Positions 9,005 through 16,405 are shown, counted from the stretch's first letter. The stretch is 64,000 bases of DNA from Hominimerdicola alba (GCF_900109655.1 NZ_FOAT01000006.1:149803-213802), one strand, 5' to 3'. A program made the numbers and translations. The notes: generated from the letters alone by a model not told the origin.

Positions 9005-9410
9005 AAAGAAGGATATAGCCGCTTATCGTTCAAAGGGTAAGGGCGGTACGCGGCGGACATGAGCGCAGTTCATAAAGGGTATTGACTGCGCTCTGTCTTT
9101 ATATTTTGGGATATATGGATATGGGTATAAAAGGAGAGATATGGGCAGGCGGCGGCGCTGATTATCTGCGCCGCTGTCAGTCATATCGTTAAATCAGCAA
9201 ATGAGAGCATAGGCACCGCACACGATCAACTCCTCTCGATCTGACTATTTCCCGCCAAGCAAGACCGGCGGAAGCCCCATTAACGCGGTCAGCCCATGCT
9301 GACGATAGTTTTCGGGAAGACCTTTCCGAAGAAAGGTCGTTCCCTTGAACATCGGTATATAAAAACAAAACGCGGGAAACGGCTGTACCGAAATACAGCT
9401 GTTTCCCGCA
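9005..9410 (+). ncRNA. Candidate structured non-coding RNA, about 400 nt
   Basis: This stretch has no credible open frame but a dense series of hairpins: GCCGC/GCGGT near 9018-9055, GAGCGCAGT/ACTGCGCTC at about 9061-9092, GCGGCGC/GCGCCGC at about 9152-9175, a long-range ACTAT/ATAGT pair enclosing CCGCC/GGCGG and TCAGC/GCTGA (about 9244-9312), then GGGAA-ACCTTT/AAAGGT-TTCCC (9315-9345) and a final 16-bp hairpin (9372-9409). A possible promoter (TTGAAT, 17 nt, TAACAT) lies just upstream at about 8969-8997. I could not match it to tmRNA, RNase P, SRP or 6S RNA by their conserved boxes. The strand is inferred from the promoter. Confidence 0.45.
9361..9409 (-). terminator. Intrinsic terminator of the 9435 lipoprotein gene
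   Basis: 16-bp stem (GCGGGAAAC... with ...GTTTCCCGC) and CCGAAA loop. On the minus strand it is followed by GTTTTGTTTTTA. It may also end the plus-strand candidate RNA. Confidence 0.8.
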
Positions 9411-9434
9411 ATTATTTTCTTATGGATATTTTGT

Positions 9435-10262
9435 TTACTGAGCGCTGAGTGCAGTCTGGATAGCCTCAGTGAAATCGAACTGACCGTCGTAGAGGTCTTC
9501 GCCCGAATAGTTGTCAGTGATGGTCAGGTGGATATCGTAACCCTTATTGTATGCTGCTGTGTAGCTATATGACTCAACGTCTTTCAGCAGAGTGCCGTCA
9601 GACATCTTGAGATCAGCAAGAACATCAGTCAGCTCAACAGCCTTTACACCGATGCCGTCAAAATAGAGGTAGCTTACAACGGGGTAAGATTCCTGTCTTG
9701 CAGAACCGCTGCAGAGAAGCAGTATAGCGCCGTCATCGAGAGCGATGTGAGTGTTTCTGCCGTTAGGCTCGCGGTAATTCTCGCAGGGCAGCCAGTTCTC
9801 GCCGCCGTCGGTGGAGTTGAATACGCCGTAATATACGCTGCCAGCTGCTGCGCCGCCCTCCAGGGGAACGATAGCGTAAGCCTTGCCTTCTTCGTAAACG
9901 TTAGCAAGACCCATATCGTTCAGCTCAGTGAAGGTGTAACCGCCGTCAAATGTGTAAGCTGCGATGCTTGCCAGATTGAACTCATGGAGAGTCATCTCAG
10001 GCTCGGTATCATCGGGAGCAGATGAGTCATCGCTTTTGGAGCTGTCATCATCAGCCTTGGAGCTGTCCTCTTCTGCGGTAGGCTCAGCGTCCTTGTCTTC
10101 CTCAGCAGTGGTATATTCCTCACCTGTTACATCGGTATCAGTGCTTGCAGCAGTACTGCTTGTATCGGCTTTGCTGTCGTTGTCCTTAACGTCGCCGCAG
10201 GAAGCAAGTGAAGCAGTCATCATTGCTGAAAGTATGAGAGCAGTAAGTATTTTCTTTTTCAT
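9435..10262 (-). CDS. Lipoprotein with acidic linker and an Asp-box-like motif
   Basis: 275 residues. A lipoprotein signal peptide ends in the lipobox LASC (Cys22), so the protein should be anchored to the outer face of the membrane. Residues 27-88 are an almost pure Ser/Asp/Glu/Thr linker. The globular part (90-275) contains NSTDGGENW at 149-157, which matches the Asp-box (SxDxGxxW) seen in BNR/sialidase-like beta-propellers, but only one copy is evident, so this is not called an enzyme. The ATG has AAGGAGG. It is a single-gene unit with its own promoter (10324-10352) and terminator. Role unknown. Confidence 0.8.
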   Translation of the reverse strand: MKKKILTALILSAMMTASLASCGDVKDNDSKADTSSTAASTDTDVTGEEYTTAEEDKDAEPTAEEDSSKADDDSSKSDDSSAPDDTEPEMTLHEFNLASIAAYTFDGGYTFTELNDMGLANVYEEGKAYAIVPLEGGAAAGSVYYGVFNSTDGGENWLPCENYREPNGRNTHIALDDGAILLLCSGSARQESYPVVSYLYFDGIGVKAVELTDVLADLKMSDGTLLKDVESYSYTAAYNKGYDIHLTITDNYSGEDLYDGQFDFTEAIQTALSAQ

Positions 10263-10323
10263 GTTTTTGTCCTCCTTTGTAGATATATGTATCTAACATG
10301 GTATATTGCTTTTTACAAACAAC

Positions 10324-10352
10324 ATTATAGCACCATTATCTATTGAAGTCAA
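10324..10352 (-). promoter_or_regulatory. Promoter of the lipoprotein gene
   Basis: Minus strand: TTGACT (10352-10347), 17-nt spacer, TATAAT (10329-10324). Confidence 0.85.
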
Positions 10353-10588
10353 TTACGAATTGATGTCAATTTACACAACAAAACAGTTAATATTTTGTTA
10401 TAATGAATAATTGATTTTGGTATGATATTTTGTATGTTGTTACATAATAATGTCATCAGTAAGCAAAATATCCATTTTATGGAAAAATATTTGCCATCGG
10501 AATTACATTACAGTAACAATGTAATTGTTTTGTGATGTGATGAGTTTATGTTCGATGAGTGTGAAAAGCCGTAAAAACAGATATTTTA

Positions 10589-10750
10589 ATCCCGCTGACA
10601 CACTATTCTATACAACCTATTGACAGGTAATATCCAATAGCTGGCGGGGGAAAAGATAACATCAACATAATATATCCCTGTTGATACAGCATTTTAAGTG
10701 GTGTTAAATATTCATTACTATATCGGTGTATGAAGCAGTGTGCTAAATGT
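10589..10750 (+). repeat. R3 repeat element, copy 1 (terminal inverted repeats)
   Basis: It begins ATCCCGCTGACAC and ends in the inverse form GTGTGCTAAA. The same order of motifs occurs on the opposite strand at 39606-39755: ATCCCGCTGACAC, an ATTCTATA box, a hairpin around ATTGACAGG(T/C)AATAT, TATTCATTA, then GTGTGCTAAA. The internal hairpin stem differs between copies but stays paired (CTATTG/CAATAG here). Either a small non-autonomous mobile element or a structured RNA. Otherwise the 10353-10766 spacer is AT-rich, with a perfect ATTACATT/AATGTAAT hairpin at about 10503-10526. Confidence 0.65.
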
Positions 10751-10766
10751 ATAGTTATAAAAACTA

Positions 10767-10806
10767 ATATCCCGCGAGATCTGATCCTGTCCCGCGGGAT
10801 ATTTTT
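10767..10806 (-). terminator. Bidirectional terminator after metF
   Basis: Hairpin ATATCCCGCG... with ...CGCGGGATAT. T-rich on both sides, with TTTTT on the plus side and AGTTTTTATA on the minus side, where it follows the metF stop codon. Confidence 0.8.
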
Positions 10807-10841
10807 CTGACTGTGAATATAAAATGGGGTAGATTATCTTA

Positions 10842-11699
10842 TCAGTTGAACAGCGACTGCACAGCCTCGCATATCTTGGTAGCTATGTAGGGATTGTTCA
10901 TTGTATAAAGGTGGATGCCGTCAACACCGTTGGCGATAAGGTCAACTATCTGTGATACAGCGTATGCGATACCCGCGTCGCGCATAGATATGGGGTCATC
11001 TGCATACTTATCCATTATCGTGAGGAATTTCTTTGGCAGCCTTGCGTGGCAGAGGGTAGCCATCCTCGCGATGGTCTTGGGATTGGTAACAGGCATTATT
11101 CCTGCTTCTATGGGAACATCTATGCCGGCGATAGCACACTTTTCCCTGAAAGCGTAAAAATCTTCGTTATCGAAGAAAAGCTGGGATATCAGCTGAGAAC
11201 AGCCTGCGTCCACCTTTTCTTTCAGGTGCTTGATATCGTCAACGCTTGATGCTGCCTCGGGGTGAGTCTCGGGGTAGCAGGCACCGATGATATTGAAATC
11301 GCCCTGCTCCTTGATAAGTTCTATAAGCTCGGAAGCATATTTGAAATCGTTGTGGGGAGGTATATTGGGGTTGAGATCTCCGCGCAGAGCGAGGATATTC
11401 TCAATGCCCGCCGCCTTCATCTGTGCCAGCTCGAAGAGTACCTTCTCGCGGGTGAGATTTATGCAGGCAAGGTGAGCCACAGGCTCGATGGAGTATTTCT
11501 CCTTTATCATCTCGCATATACCAATGGTAGCATTGCTGCCGTTTCCGCCAGCACCGTAGGTCACGCTGATGAAATCGGGTTTCAGCGGTGCAAGACCATC
11601 GATAGTGCTGTAAATGCTGTCTATAGGTGTATCGCTCTTAGGAGGGAATACCTCAAAAGAGAGTGTGGTTTTATTTTTGAAAAGCTCGCAGGTTTTCAT
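10842..11699 (-). CDS. metF: 5,10-methylenetetrahydrofolate reductase
   Basis: Reduces methylenetetrahydrofolate to methyltetrahydrofolate using FAD, supplying the methyl group for methionine synthesis. 285 residues, normal for the family. Characteristic segments are LSFEVFPPK near the start, FISVTYGAGG, LALRGDLNP (the flavin and folate pocket), YPETHPEA, SQLFFDNEDFY and GIMPVTNP. The ATG at 11699 is chosen (MKTCELFKN). An in-frame TTG 24 bases upstream overlaps the AAAGGA ribosome site. It is a monocistronic unit with promoter 11741-11769 and terminator 10767-10806. No SAM riboswitch is visible in the short leader. Confidence 0.96.
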   Translation of the reverse strand: MKTCELFKNKTTLSFEVFPPKSDTPIDSIYSTIDGLAPLKPDFISVTYGAGGNGSNATIGICEMIKEKYSIEPVAHLACINLTREKVLFELAQMKAAGIENILALRGDLNPNIPPHNDFKYASELIELIKEQGDFNIIGACYPETHPEAASSVDDIKHLKEKVDAGCSQLISQLFFDNEDFYAFREKCAIAGIDVPIEAGIMPVTNPKTIARMATLCHARLPKKFLTIMDKYADDPISMRDAGIAYAVSQIVDLIANGVDGIHLYTMNNPYIATKICEAVQSLFN

Positions 11700-11740
11700 A
11701 CTATCCTGTCCTTTCGTGATCAACTAAAGATATCCTACAT

Positions 11741-11769
11741 ATTCTATCATATTATCTTGGTATAGTCAA
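11741..11769 (-). promoter_or_regulatory. Promoter of metF
   Basis: Minus strand: TTGACT (11769-11764), 17-nt spacer, TAGAAT (11746-11741). Confidence 0.8.
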
Positions 11770-11849
11770 CTATAAAATTAATATAGCATGATATAGTCGA
11801 AAACTATATTGTGTTACCAATCATAAATCCTGCAAATGTATTCCGCGGT

Positions 11850-12100
11850 AGAAAACTTGTGCGCTAAATAAACTATGACGCGAAGAGAGCTTTTGGTCAA
11901 GATTTTCGCGAAAAGGTCCTAGCGCCGGACACGTTCGACGCAGTCAACGTTAGCGAATTTCGCGGCAACAAAACAGCGCACTAAACAAACTATGCCGCGA
12001 ATCAAAGCGCGCTGTTATCTGATTTCTCGACCCGAGGAACGAGGGGCGAAAGCTCGCAAACTAATGCCAAAAGCAAACCATCGACTATACCGGCAAATCA
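11850..12100 (+). repeat. R4-related repeat block
   Basis: Shares several blocks with 41327-41945: GAAGAGAGCTTTTGGTCAAG, AAACAAACTATGCCGCGAAT followed by CAAAGCGCGC, and GATTTCTCGACCCG followed by an inverted AACGAGGGGCGAA. Open frames crossing it are low-complexity shadows. No gene is called here. Confidence 0.7.
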
Positions 12101-12132
12101 AGATACACCGGTATCAATCAAACCCACCAAAC

Positions 12133-12167
12133 AAAAAAGAGCGTGAACTATCCAAAGTCCACGCTCA
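12133..12167 (-). terminator. Terminator of the dockerin-CAP gene (R4-type hairpin)
   Basis: Stem of the GAGCGTG(G)AC/GTCCACGCTC type. On the minus strand it is followed by TTTTTTG, just after the CAP gene stop codon. This is a slightly degenerate member of the R4 hairpin family. Confidence 0.8.
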
Positions 12168-12201
12168 AATCATATGCAAAAATTATCGCCGCACCACCGC
12201 A

Positions 12202-12885
12202 TTAAACCTGCTTTCCCGACATACCGCTGCCGCTCGCAAACAGCTGAGCCCAGTATATCGTGCCATCGGAAGCACGGTATGCACCCATGCCCATGTAGGT
12301 CTTGTTCGCATCAAGTATGCTGGAACGATGGGGCGCCGAATTCATGAAAGCATCACACGCACTCTGAGCAGTGTCATATCCATAAGCAATATTCTCACCC
12401 GCAGATGTCACCGATATGCCGTATTCTGCAAGTACCGTGAAACATTCTCTGCCGTCAGGACGATAGTGTCCGTATGACTTTGATATCTCCTGAGCACGCT
12501 TTGCAGCAGCCGAACTGAGTTCAGATGAATAAACATACGCTTTGAGCCCCCTCGAACGACGTTCCTTGTTAACCAGGACCGCCAGCTCATCTGCAAGCTC
12601 CTTGTTTGTTTTCTGCCCGGCAGATTTGCCGCCTTTGATGTAAGCTGCCATCAAGGTCACATCAGTGATATTCACCTTACCGTCACCGTTGAGATCGGCT
12701 TTTTTCTTAGCACTGGCGCTCAAAGATCTTTTGCCCTTGACAAATGCTGCGAGCCTCGTCAGATCGGTGATATTGATCTTGCCGTCACCGTTGATATCCG
12801 CGCCGCGTAATGTCGCAGCGCTCGCCGATATACAGCTTGCGGACATTACCACTGCAAGAACGAATGCGATCATCTTTTTAAACAT
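12202..12885 (-). CDS. Secreted dockerin-CAP (SCP-like) protein
   Basis: 227 residues, exported. Signal peptide about 1-23; dockerin at 28-86 with two calcium-binding repeats (DINGDGKINITDL and DLNGDGKVNITDV), each ending in a helix and a KG pair; linker; CAP/SCP-like domain about 98-217 with His140, GEN (163-165), His186 and YWAQLF. In cellulolytic ruminococci, dockerins attach proteins to cohesin-bearing scaffoldins. The CAP domain has unknown activity in bacteria. The ATG at 12885 has a near-perfect AGGAGG. The frame stays open for 124 codons upstream but lacks a ribosome site and a signal peptide there. A dockerin placed before the partner domain is less common than a C-terminal one. Confidence 0.92.
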   Translation of the reverse strand: MFKKMIAFVLAVVMSASCISASAATLRGADINGDGKINITDLTRLAAFVKGKRSLSASAKKKADLNGDGKVNITDVTLMAAYIKGGKSAGQKTNKELADELAVLVNKERRSRGLKAYVYSSELSSAAAKRAQEISKSYGHYRPDGRECFTVLAEYGISVTSAGENIAYGYDTAQSACDAFMNSAPHRSSILDANKTYMGMGAYRASDGTIYWAQLFASGSGMSGKQV

Positions 12886-13410
12886 CTTTATTCCTCCTCT
12901 GACATTTACGATGCGCCCGGACTTAAATATGTGCCCGGCGGTATCATAATGCCCGGTATCCTTTTTCATAATTTCTATAACGAATGAGTAGCCACACAAT
13001 ACTGTCCACAGCCACCGGATCTCAGCTCGCCGAAGCCGAATCTGTGTTCGCCGAATAGTATAGTTGATGATATAGATCTCAGGACATTCAACCCTCACAG
13101 CAAAAAAGCGTATCGTCCGAAATTGCTGAATGCAGAGGTCGATATTACGTTTACTATAATTCAACATTATAAGACTAAGACAGTTTATGACGGCAAGAAA
13201 GTATATCCACAAAAGATATGAACTTCCAAGCATATTATCTCTCCTAATTATGTACATATTATGGTATTTTTCACTACAATTGTAAAGTAAGTGCGTAAAA
13301 TAACATTGAATTTCAAAATCAGAAAACCTTTAAGAAGACTATTAGTAACAGTTATTTCCAATTCATTGGCAAAATCAACATTCTCACAGCGGTGTTATTG
13401 TGCAGATAAA
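12886..13410. other. Intergenic region, no gene seen
   Basis: An open frame runs through the first 370 bases in phase with the CAP gene, but it has no ribosome site and its amino-acid make-up is unlike the neighbours. The rest is AT-rich without a clear promoter match or family repeat. Confidence 0.5.
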
Positions 13411-13600
13411 TGTTTTTTTAATTAACTCGGACATATTTCTGCAAGAGTTGTACAAAAACGTACAACTTTTCAGCCAAAAACACTGATAGTAGAAAGCACC
13501 TCAAAAGGATGTTCATGATGATCCCCACTTGTACGCACGATGGCAGGCAGCCGCTGACTATGACCACGGTATATGAAGCGGCGTGTTATACTGTATAAGC
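13411..13600 (+). repeat. R2 repeat element, copy A (190 bp)
   Basis: Matches the reverse complement of 34757-34946 over almost its full length. A 50-bp core from ACTCGGACATATTTCTGCAA through the AGTTGTAC/GTACAACT hairpin is virtually identical. After a variable middle, the final 80 bp are again about 85-90 percent alike by eye. The hairpin GCCGCT/AGCGGC near 13558-13582 appears as GCCGCC/GGCGGC in copy B: a base change on both sides that keeps the pairing. Confidence 0.8.
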
Positions 13601-13692
13601 GGCAGGATATCGGCAACTTCCGCAGGGGGTACATATTCCCAAACAAGCGCAGCATGAGGGAAAACAGTCCCCACATGAGCGCATAATATAGA

Positions 13693-13794
13693 TATAGTAA
13701 ACGACATTGAAATTGCTACTTTGCGAACTTCGCAAAAGCATAAATCGAACTTTTACTCGTTCTCAAAGTTCAATTTCTAATGTAATTTACTATA
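13693..13794. mobile_element. MITE-like element, 102 bp with 23-bp inverted ends
   Basis: The left end TATAGTAAACGACATTGAAA and right end (inverted) TATAGTAAATTACATTAGAA pair over about 23 bp with few mismatches. The ends abut TA dinucleotides, as for Tc1/mariner-IS630-type elements. There is no coding capacity. Only this copy was noticed in the window. Confidence 0.5.
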
Positions 13795-13840
13795 ACAGCA
13801 TAAGCTAAAACTGCCACACTAATATTTTTGCTTTACCCCC

Positions 13841-13869
13841 TTGACAAGCGAAAAGAAAAGTGCTATAAT
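13841..13869 (+). promoter_or_regulatory. Promoter of the Asn T-box transcript
   Basis: TTGACA (13841-13846), 17-nt spacer, TATAAT (13864-13869). Confidence 0.92.
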
Positions 13870-13875
13870 GTACAC

Positions 13876-14168
13876 AATATTTTTGAAACGCTATGACCGG
13901 GAGAAGTAACTTTGGTATTCACTCACAGAGAGCGCGGGAAAGGTGTGAGCCGCGCAGCAGAGCCTAAGCGAATAACACCCGTGAGCGGCAGACCAAAAGG
14001 CATATAGCCAAGTAGGAAAGACGTGTTCCTCACGTTATGAGGATAAGAGTGACAACGCTCGGATAAAAATAGTGTCGCACTTTAAGTGTGAGCTGCACCG
14101 AGCAGTGTAAATCAGGTGGTACCACGAAGCTTATGCTCTCGTCCTGTTATTGGGACGAGGGCTTTTTT
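13876..14168 (+). promoter_or_regulatory. T-box leader, asparagine specifier
   Basis: A T-box riboswitch senses uncharged tRNA by pairing a specifier codon with the anticodon. Stem I with the AGAGA bulge, the 14-base T-box element AGGTGGTACCACG (14114-14126) and the competing terminator CTCGTCC/GGGACGAG followed by TTTTTT (14136-14168) are all present. The candidate specifier in GAATAACACCC is AAC, the asparagine codon, which fits asnS downstream. Between this leader and asnS lie a zinc-ribbon gene and three R1 repeats (about 860 bp), an unusual distance. Confidence 0.93.
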
Positions 14169-14310
14169 AATTCATAATTCATAATGCATAACATGACGGA
14201 AAGTTCGCGTATTTTTATGTAATTGGAGCGTGGATACATGAACAGCGGTATCATCGATATTTAACTCGTGGCAGATGCAGAAATGTATGGCAAAAAGGAG
14301 TGCGATGCTG

Positions 14311-14541
14311 ATGAGCGACAGCGACAATGATAATAATATAAAATGCCTGCGGTGCGGGACAGAAATGGTCGAAGCATATTTTCTGACATATATGTGTTCA
14401 CAGCCCATAGTTCAGCGTACAAGAAAAGGTGTGCTTTCCGCACCCGTGCAGTCAGGTACAAAATGTATGGTATGCCAAAACTGCGGCTATATCGAACTAA
14501 GGGCAACAGAACCGCACAAGCTGAAATTCAGGACAGAGTAA
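14311..14541 (+). CDS. Small zinc-ribbon protein
   Basis: About 76 residues. Two CxxC pairs (KCLRCG near the start and CMVCQNCGY near residue 55) form a zinc ribbon. The intervening segment AYFLTYMCSQPIVQRTRKG and the ending YIELRATEP are typical of short uncharacterised clostridial zinc-ribbon proteins. AAGGAG lies 4 nt before an ATG at 14305 and 10 nt before the ATG at 14311, so either could be used. It is the first gene after the Asn T-box and so should be under the control of tRNA-Asn charging unless another promoter exists. Confidence 0.8.
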   Translation: MSDSDNDNNIKCLRCGTEMVEAYFLTYMCSQPIVQRTRKGVLSAPVQSGTKCMVCQNCGYIELRATEPHKLKFRTE

Positions 14542-14659
14542 AGTCCATAGTAAAAAGAAAACACCCCGAGATCAATTCGCAAAGCGTGCTGTGATCAACT
14601 ATAGCTCCGTTCAAATCAAAGCACGAGGGCAGAGAGAACATAGGGCAGAACCAGGGATA

Positions 14660-14747
14660 ATGGCAAACAGCCCCAAAGCTCGACCCCCTCTTGTGACGAG
14701 AGTGAATACTGCCGACGCAGTCGCGGCTAGGGTTTTGGGTATTGATG
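14660..14747 (+). repeat. R1 repeat, copy 1
   Basis: Starts ATGGCAAACAGCCCCAAAGC, contains TTGTGACGAGAGTGAA and GCAGTCGCGGC, and ends AGGGTTTTGGGTATTG. First of three consecutive copies between the T-box and asnS. Confidence 0.75.
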
Positions 14748-14775
14748 TATGTATGCAAAGCCATATTTTTAAAAG

Positions 14776-14866
14776 CATGGCAAACAGCGACCCGCGGCGC
14801 GTTGGCGCGAGAGTGAACGCAGCGTCAAGGCTTCAAGAGCGTGAGGGGCAAAACCCAATTTAACAA
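14776..14866 (+). repeat. R1 repeat, copy 2 (diverged)
   Basis: Starts CATGGCAAACAGCGACCCGC, contains GCGAGAGTGAACGCAG and ends in GGGGCAAAACCCAA. It keeps the start and middle motifs of copies 1 and 3 but differs in between. Confidence 0.65.
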
Positions 14867-14869
14867 AGA

Positions 14870-15010
14870 ATGGCAAACAGCCCAAAAGCCCGAATGCCCC
14901 TTGTGACGAGAGTGAACGCAGTGAGGAACGAGCGGAGAGAACGAAGTCACAAGCCCTTATCGGGCATGAGGGTTTTGGGCGCAGGGGGCATGGGGGCTCC
15001 GCCCCCATTA
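14870..15010 (+). repeat. R1 repeat, copy 3 with terminal GC hairpin
   Basis: Starts ATGGCAAACAGCCCAAAAGC, contains TTGTGACGAGAGTGAACGCA and AGGGTTTTGGGCGCAGGGGG, and ends in the hairpin GGGGGCTCCGCCCCC directly before the asnS ribosome site. It is in frame with asnS, but the GC-rich repeat is not part of the protein. Confidence 0.75.
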
Positions 15011-15028
15011 GTAATAGGAGGATTAAAA

Positions 15029-16402
15029 ATGAAACACACAGACATTAAAGAAGTATTGACAAACAAGGAATTCATCGGACAGCAGGTAACTGTATGCGGA
15101 TGGGTAAGAACTTCCAGAAATTCAAAGAACGTGGCTTTCGTTGAGCTCAACGACGGCACTTCACTGAAGAATGTACAGATAGTTATAGATAAGGCTGACG
15201 ATCCCGATTATAAGGATCTCCCCCGCGTGGGCTGTTCCCTGAAAGTTACAGGTACTCTGGTAGAGGGCAGAAACTCCGCTGAGATCAATGTAACTCCCGC
15301 TGATATCACCCTGCTGGGCGACTGCCCCCAGGATTACCCTCTCCAGAAGAAGGGTCATACACTGGAATTCCTGCGTACAATGCCCCATCTCCGCGGCAGA
15401 ACAAACACTTTCAACGCAGTTATGAGAATCCGTTCTGTACTGGCTCAGGCTATCCACCAGTATTATCAGGACAGAAACTTCGTTTACGTGAACACCCCTC
15501 TGATAACAGGTTCTGACTGCGAGGGCGCAGGCGAGATGTTCCGCGTTACGACCATCGGCTATTCCAACGAGTACAAGACCGAGGACGATTACGATGCAGC
15601 TGATTTCTTCGGCAGACGCGCAGGCCTTTCCGTATCGGGTCAGCTTGAGGGCGAAATGGCTGCTACCGCTATGGGCAAGATATATACCTTCGGTCCTTCT
15701 TTCAGAGCCGAGAACTCCAACACACCCAAGCACCTTGCTGAGTTCTGGCACGTTGAGCCCGAGATAGCTTTCGCTGAGCTGGAAGACGTTATCGAGGTAG
15801 CTGAGGATATGGTAAAGCACGTTATCGGTACCGTACTTGAAAAGTGCCCCGATGAGATAGCTTTCTTTGACGCTCATTTTGAAAAGGGTCTGAAAGCAAG
15901 ACTTGAAGAACTCATCAGCCACGAATTCGGCAGAGTTACTTATACCGAAGCTATCGAGCTGCTGAAAAAGTCAGGCGAAAAGTTCGTATATCCCGTTGAC
16001 TGGGGCTGCGACCTCCAGACCGAGCACGAGAGATACCTCTCCGAAAAGGTATTCAAGAAGGCTGTATTCGTTACCGATTACCCCAAGGATATCAAGAGCT
16101 TCTACATGAAGCAGAACCCCGACGGCAAGACCGTTGCAGCAGTTGACCTGCTTGTTCCCGGTGTCGGCGAGATCATCGGCGGCAGCGAGAGAGAAGCTGA
16201 TTACGATAAGCTTATCGCCGCTATGAAGGACAGAAACATGAATCTCGATCTTTACAGCGATTACCTCGACCTGAGAAAGTTCGGTACCGTTCCCCACGGC
16301 GGTTTCGGTCTGGGCTTTGAAAGACTTATCATGTACGTAACAGGCGTACAGAACATCAGAGACGTAATTATGTTCCCAAGAACTGTTGGTTCTATTAGAT
16401 AA
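15029..16402 (+). CDS. asnS: Asparaginyl-tRNA synthetase
   Basis: Charges tRNA-Asn with asparagine. 457 residues, normal for the family: an N-terminal OB fold (GQQVTVCGWVRTSRNSKNVAF) then the class IIb catalytic domain, with motif 2 in FRAENSNTPKHLAEFWHVEPE (split here by eye) and motif 3 in GLGFERLIMYVTG, plus IRDVIMFPRT at the end. The ATG at 15029 has AGGAGG 8 nt upstream. The frame is open further left through an R1 repeat and must not be included. Its upstream T-box with an AAC specifier fits regulation by uncharged tRNA-Asn. Confidence 0.97.
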   Translation: MKHTDIKEVLTNKEFIGQQVTVCGWVRTSRNSKNVAFVELNDGTSLKNVQIVIDKADDPDYKDLPRVGCSLKVTGTLVEGRNSAEINVTPADITLLGDCPQDYPLQKKGHTLEFLRTMPHLRGRTNTFNAVMRIRSVLAQAIHQYYQDRNFVYVNTPLITGSDCEGAGEMFRVTTIGYSNEYKTEDDYDAADFFGRRAGLSVSGQLEGEMAATAMGKIYTFGPSFRAENSNTPKHLAEFWHVEPEIAFAELEDVIEVAEDMVKHVIGTVLEKCPDEIAFFDAHFEKGLKARLEELISHEFGRVTYTEAIELLKKSGEKFVYPVDWGCDLQTEHERYLSEKVFKKAVFVTDYPKDIKSFYMKQNPDGKTVAAVDLLVPGVGEIIGGSEREADYDKLIAAMKDRNMNLDLYSDYLDLRKFGTVPHGGFGLGFERLIMYVTGVQNIRDVIMFPRTVGSIR

Positions 16403-16405
16403 TAA

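Noticed and set aside
9005..9410. tmRNA, RNase P RNA, SRP RNA or 6S RNA identity for the structured region
   Set aside because: None of their conserved boxes could be found by eye; left as an unassigned candidate.
11992..12477. Plus-strand open frame over the R4-related repeat and the CAP gene
   Set aside because: It runs through a repeat block and then antisense to a real gene; no ribosome site.
12886..13257. In-frame upstream extension of the dockerin-CAP gene
   Set aside because: The ATG at 12885 has a strong ribosome site and begins a signal peptide; the extension has neither and contains unlike composition.
14591..14863. Open frame across R1 repeats before asnS
   Set aside because: The repeat copies are not all in the same frame and the predicted protein has no family signature.
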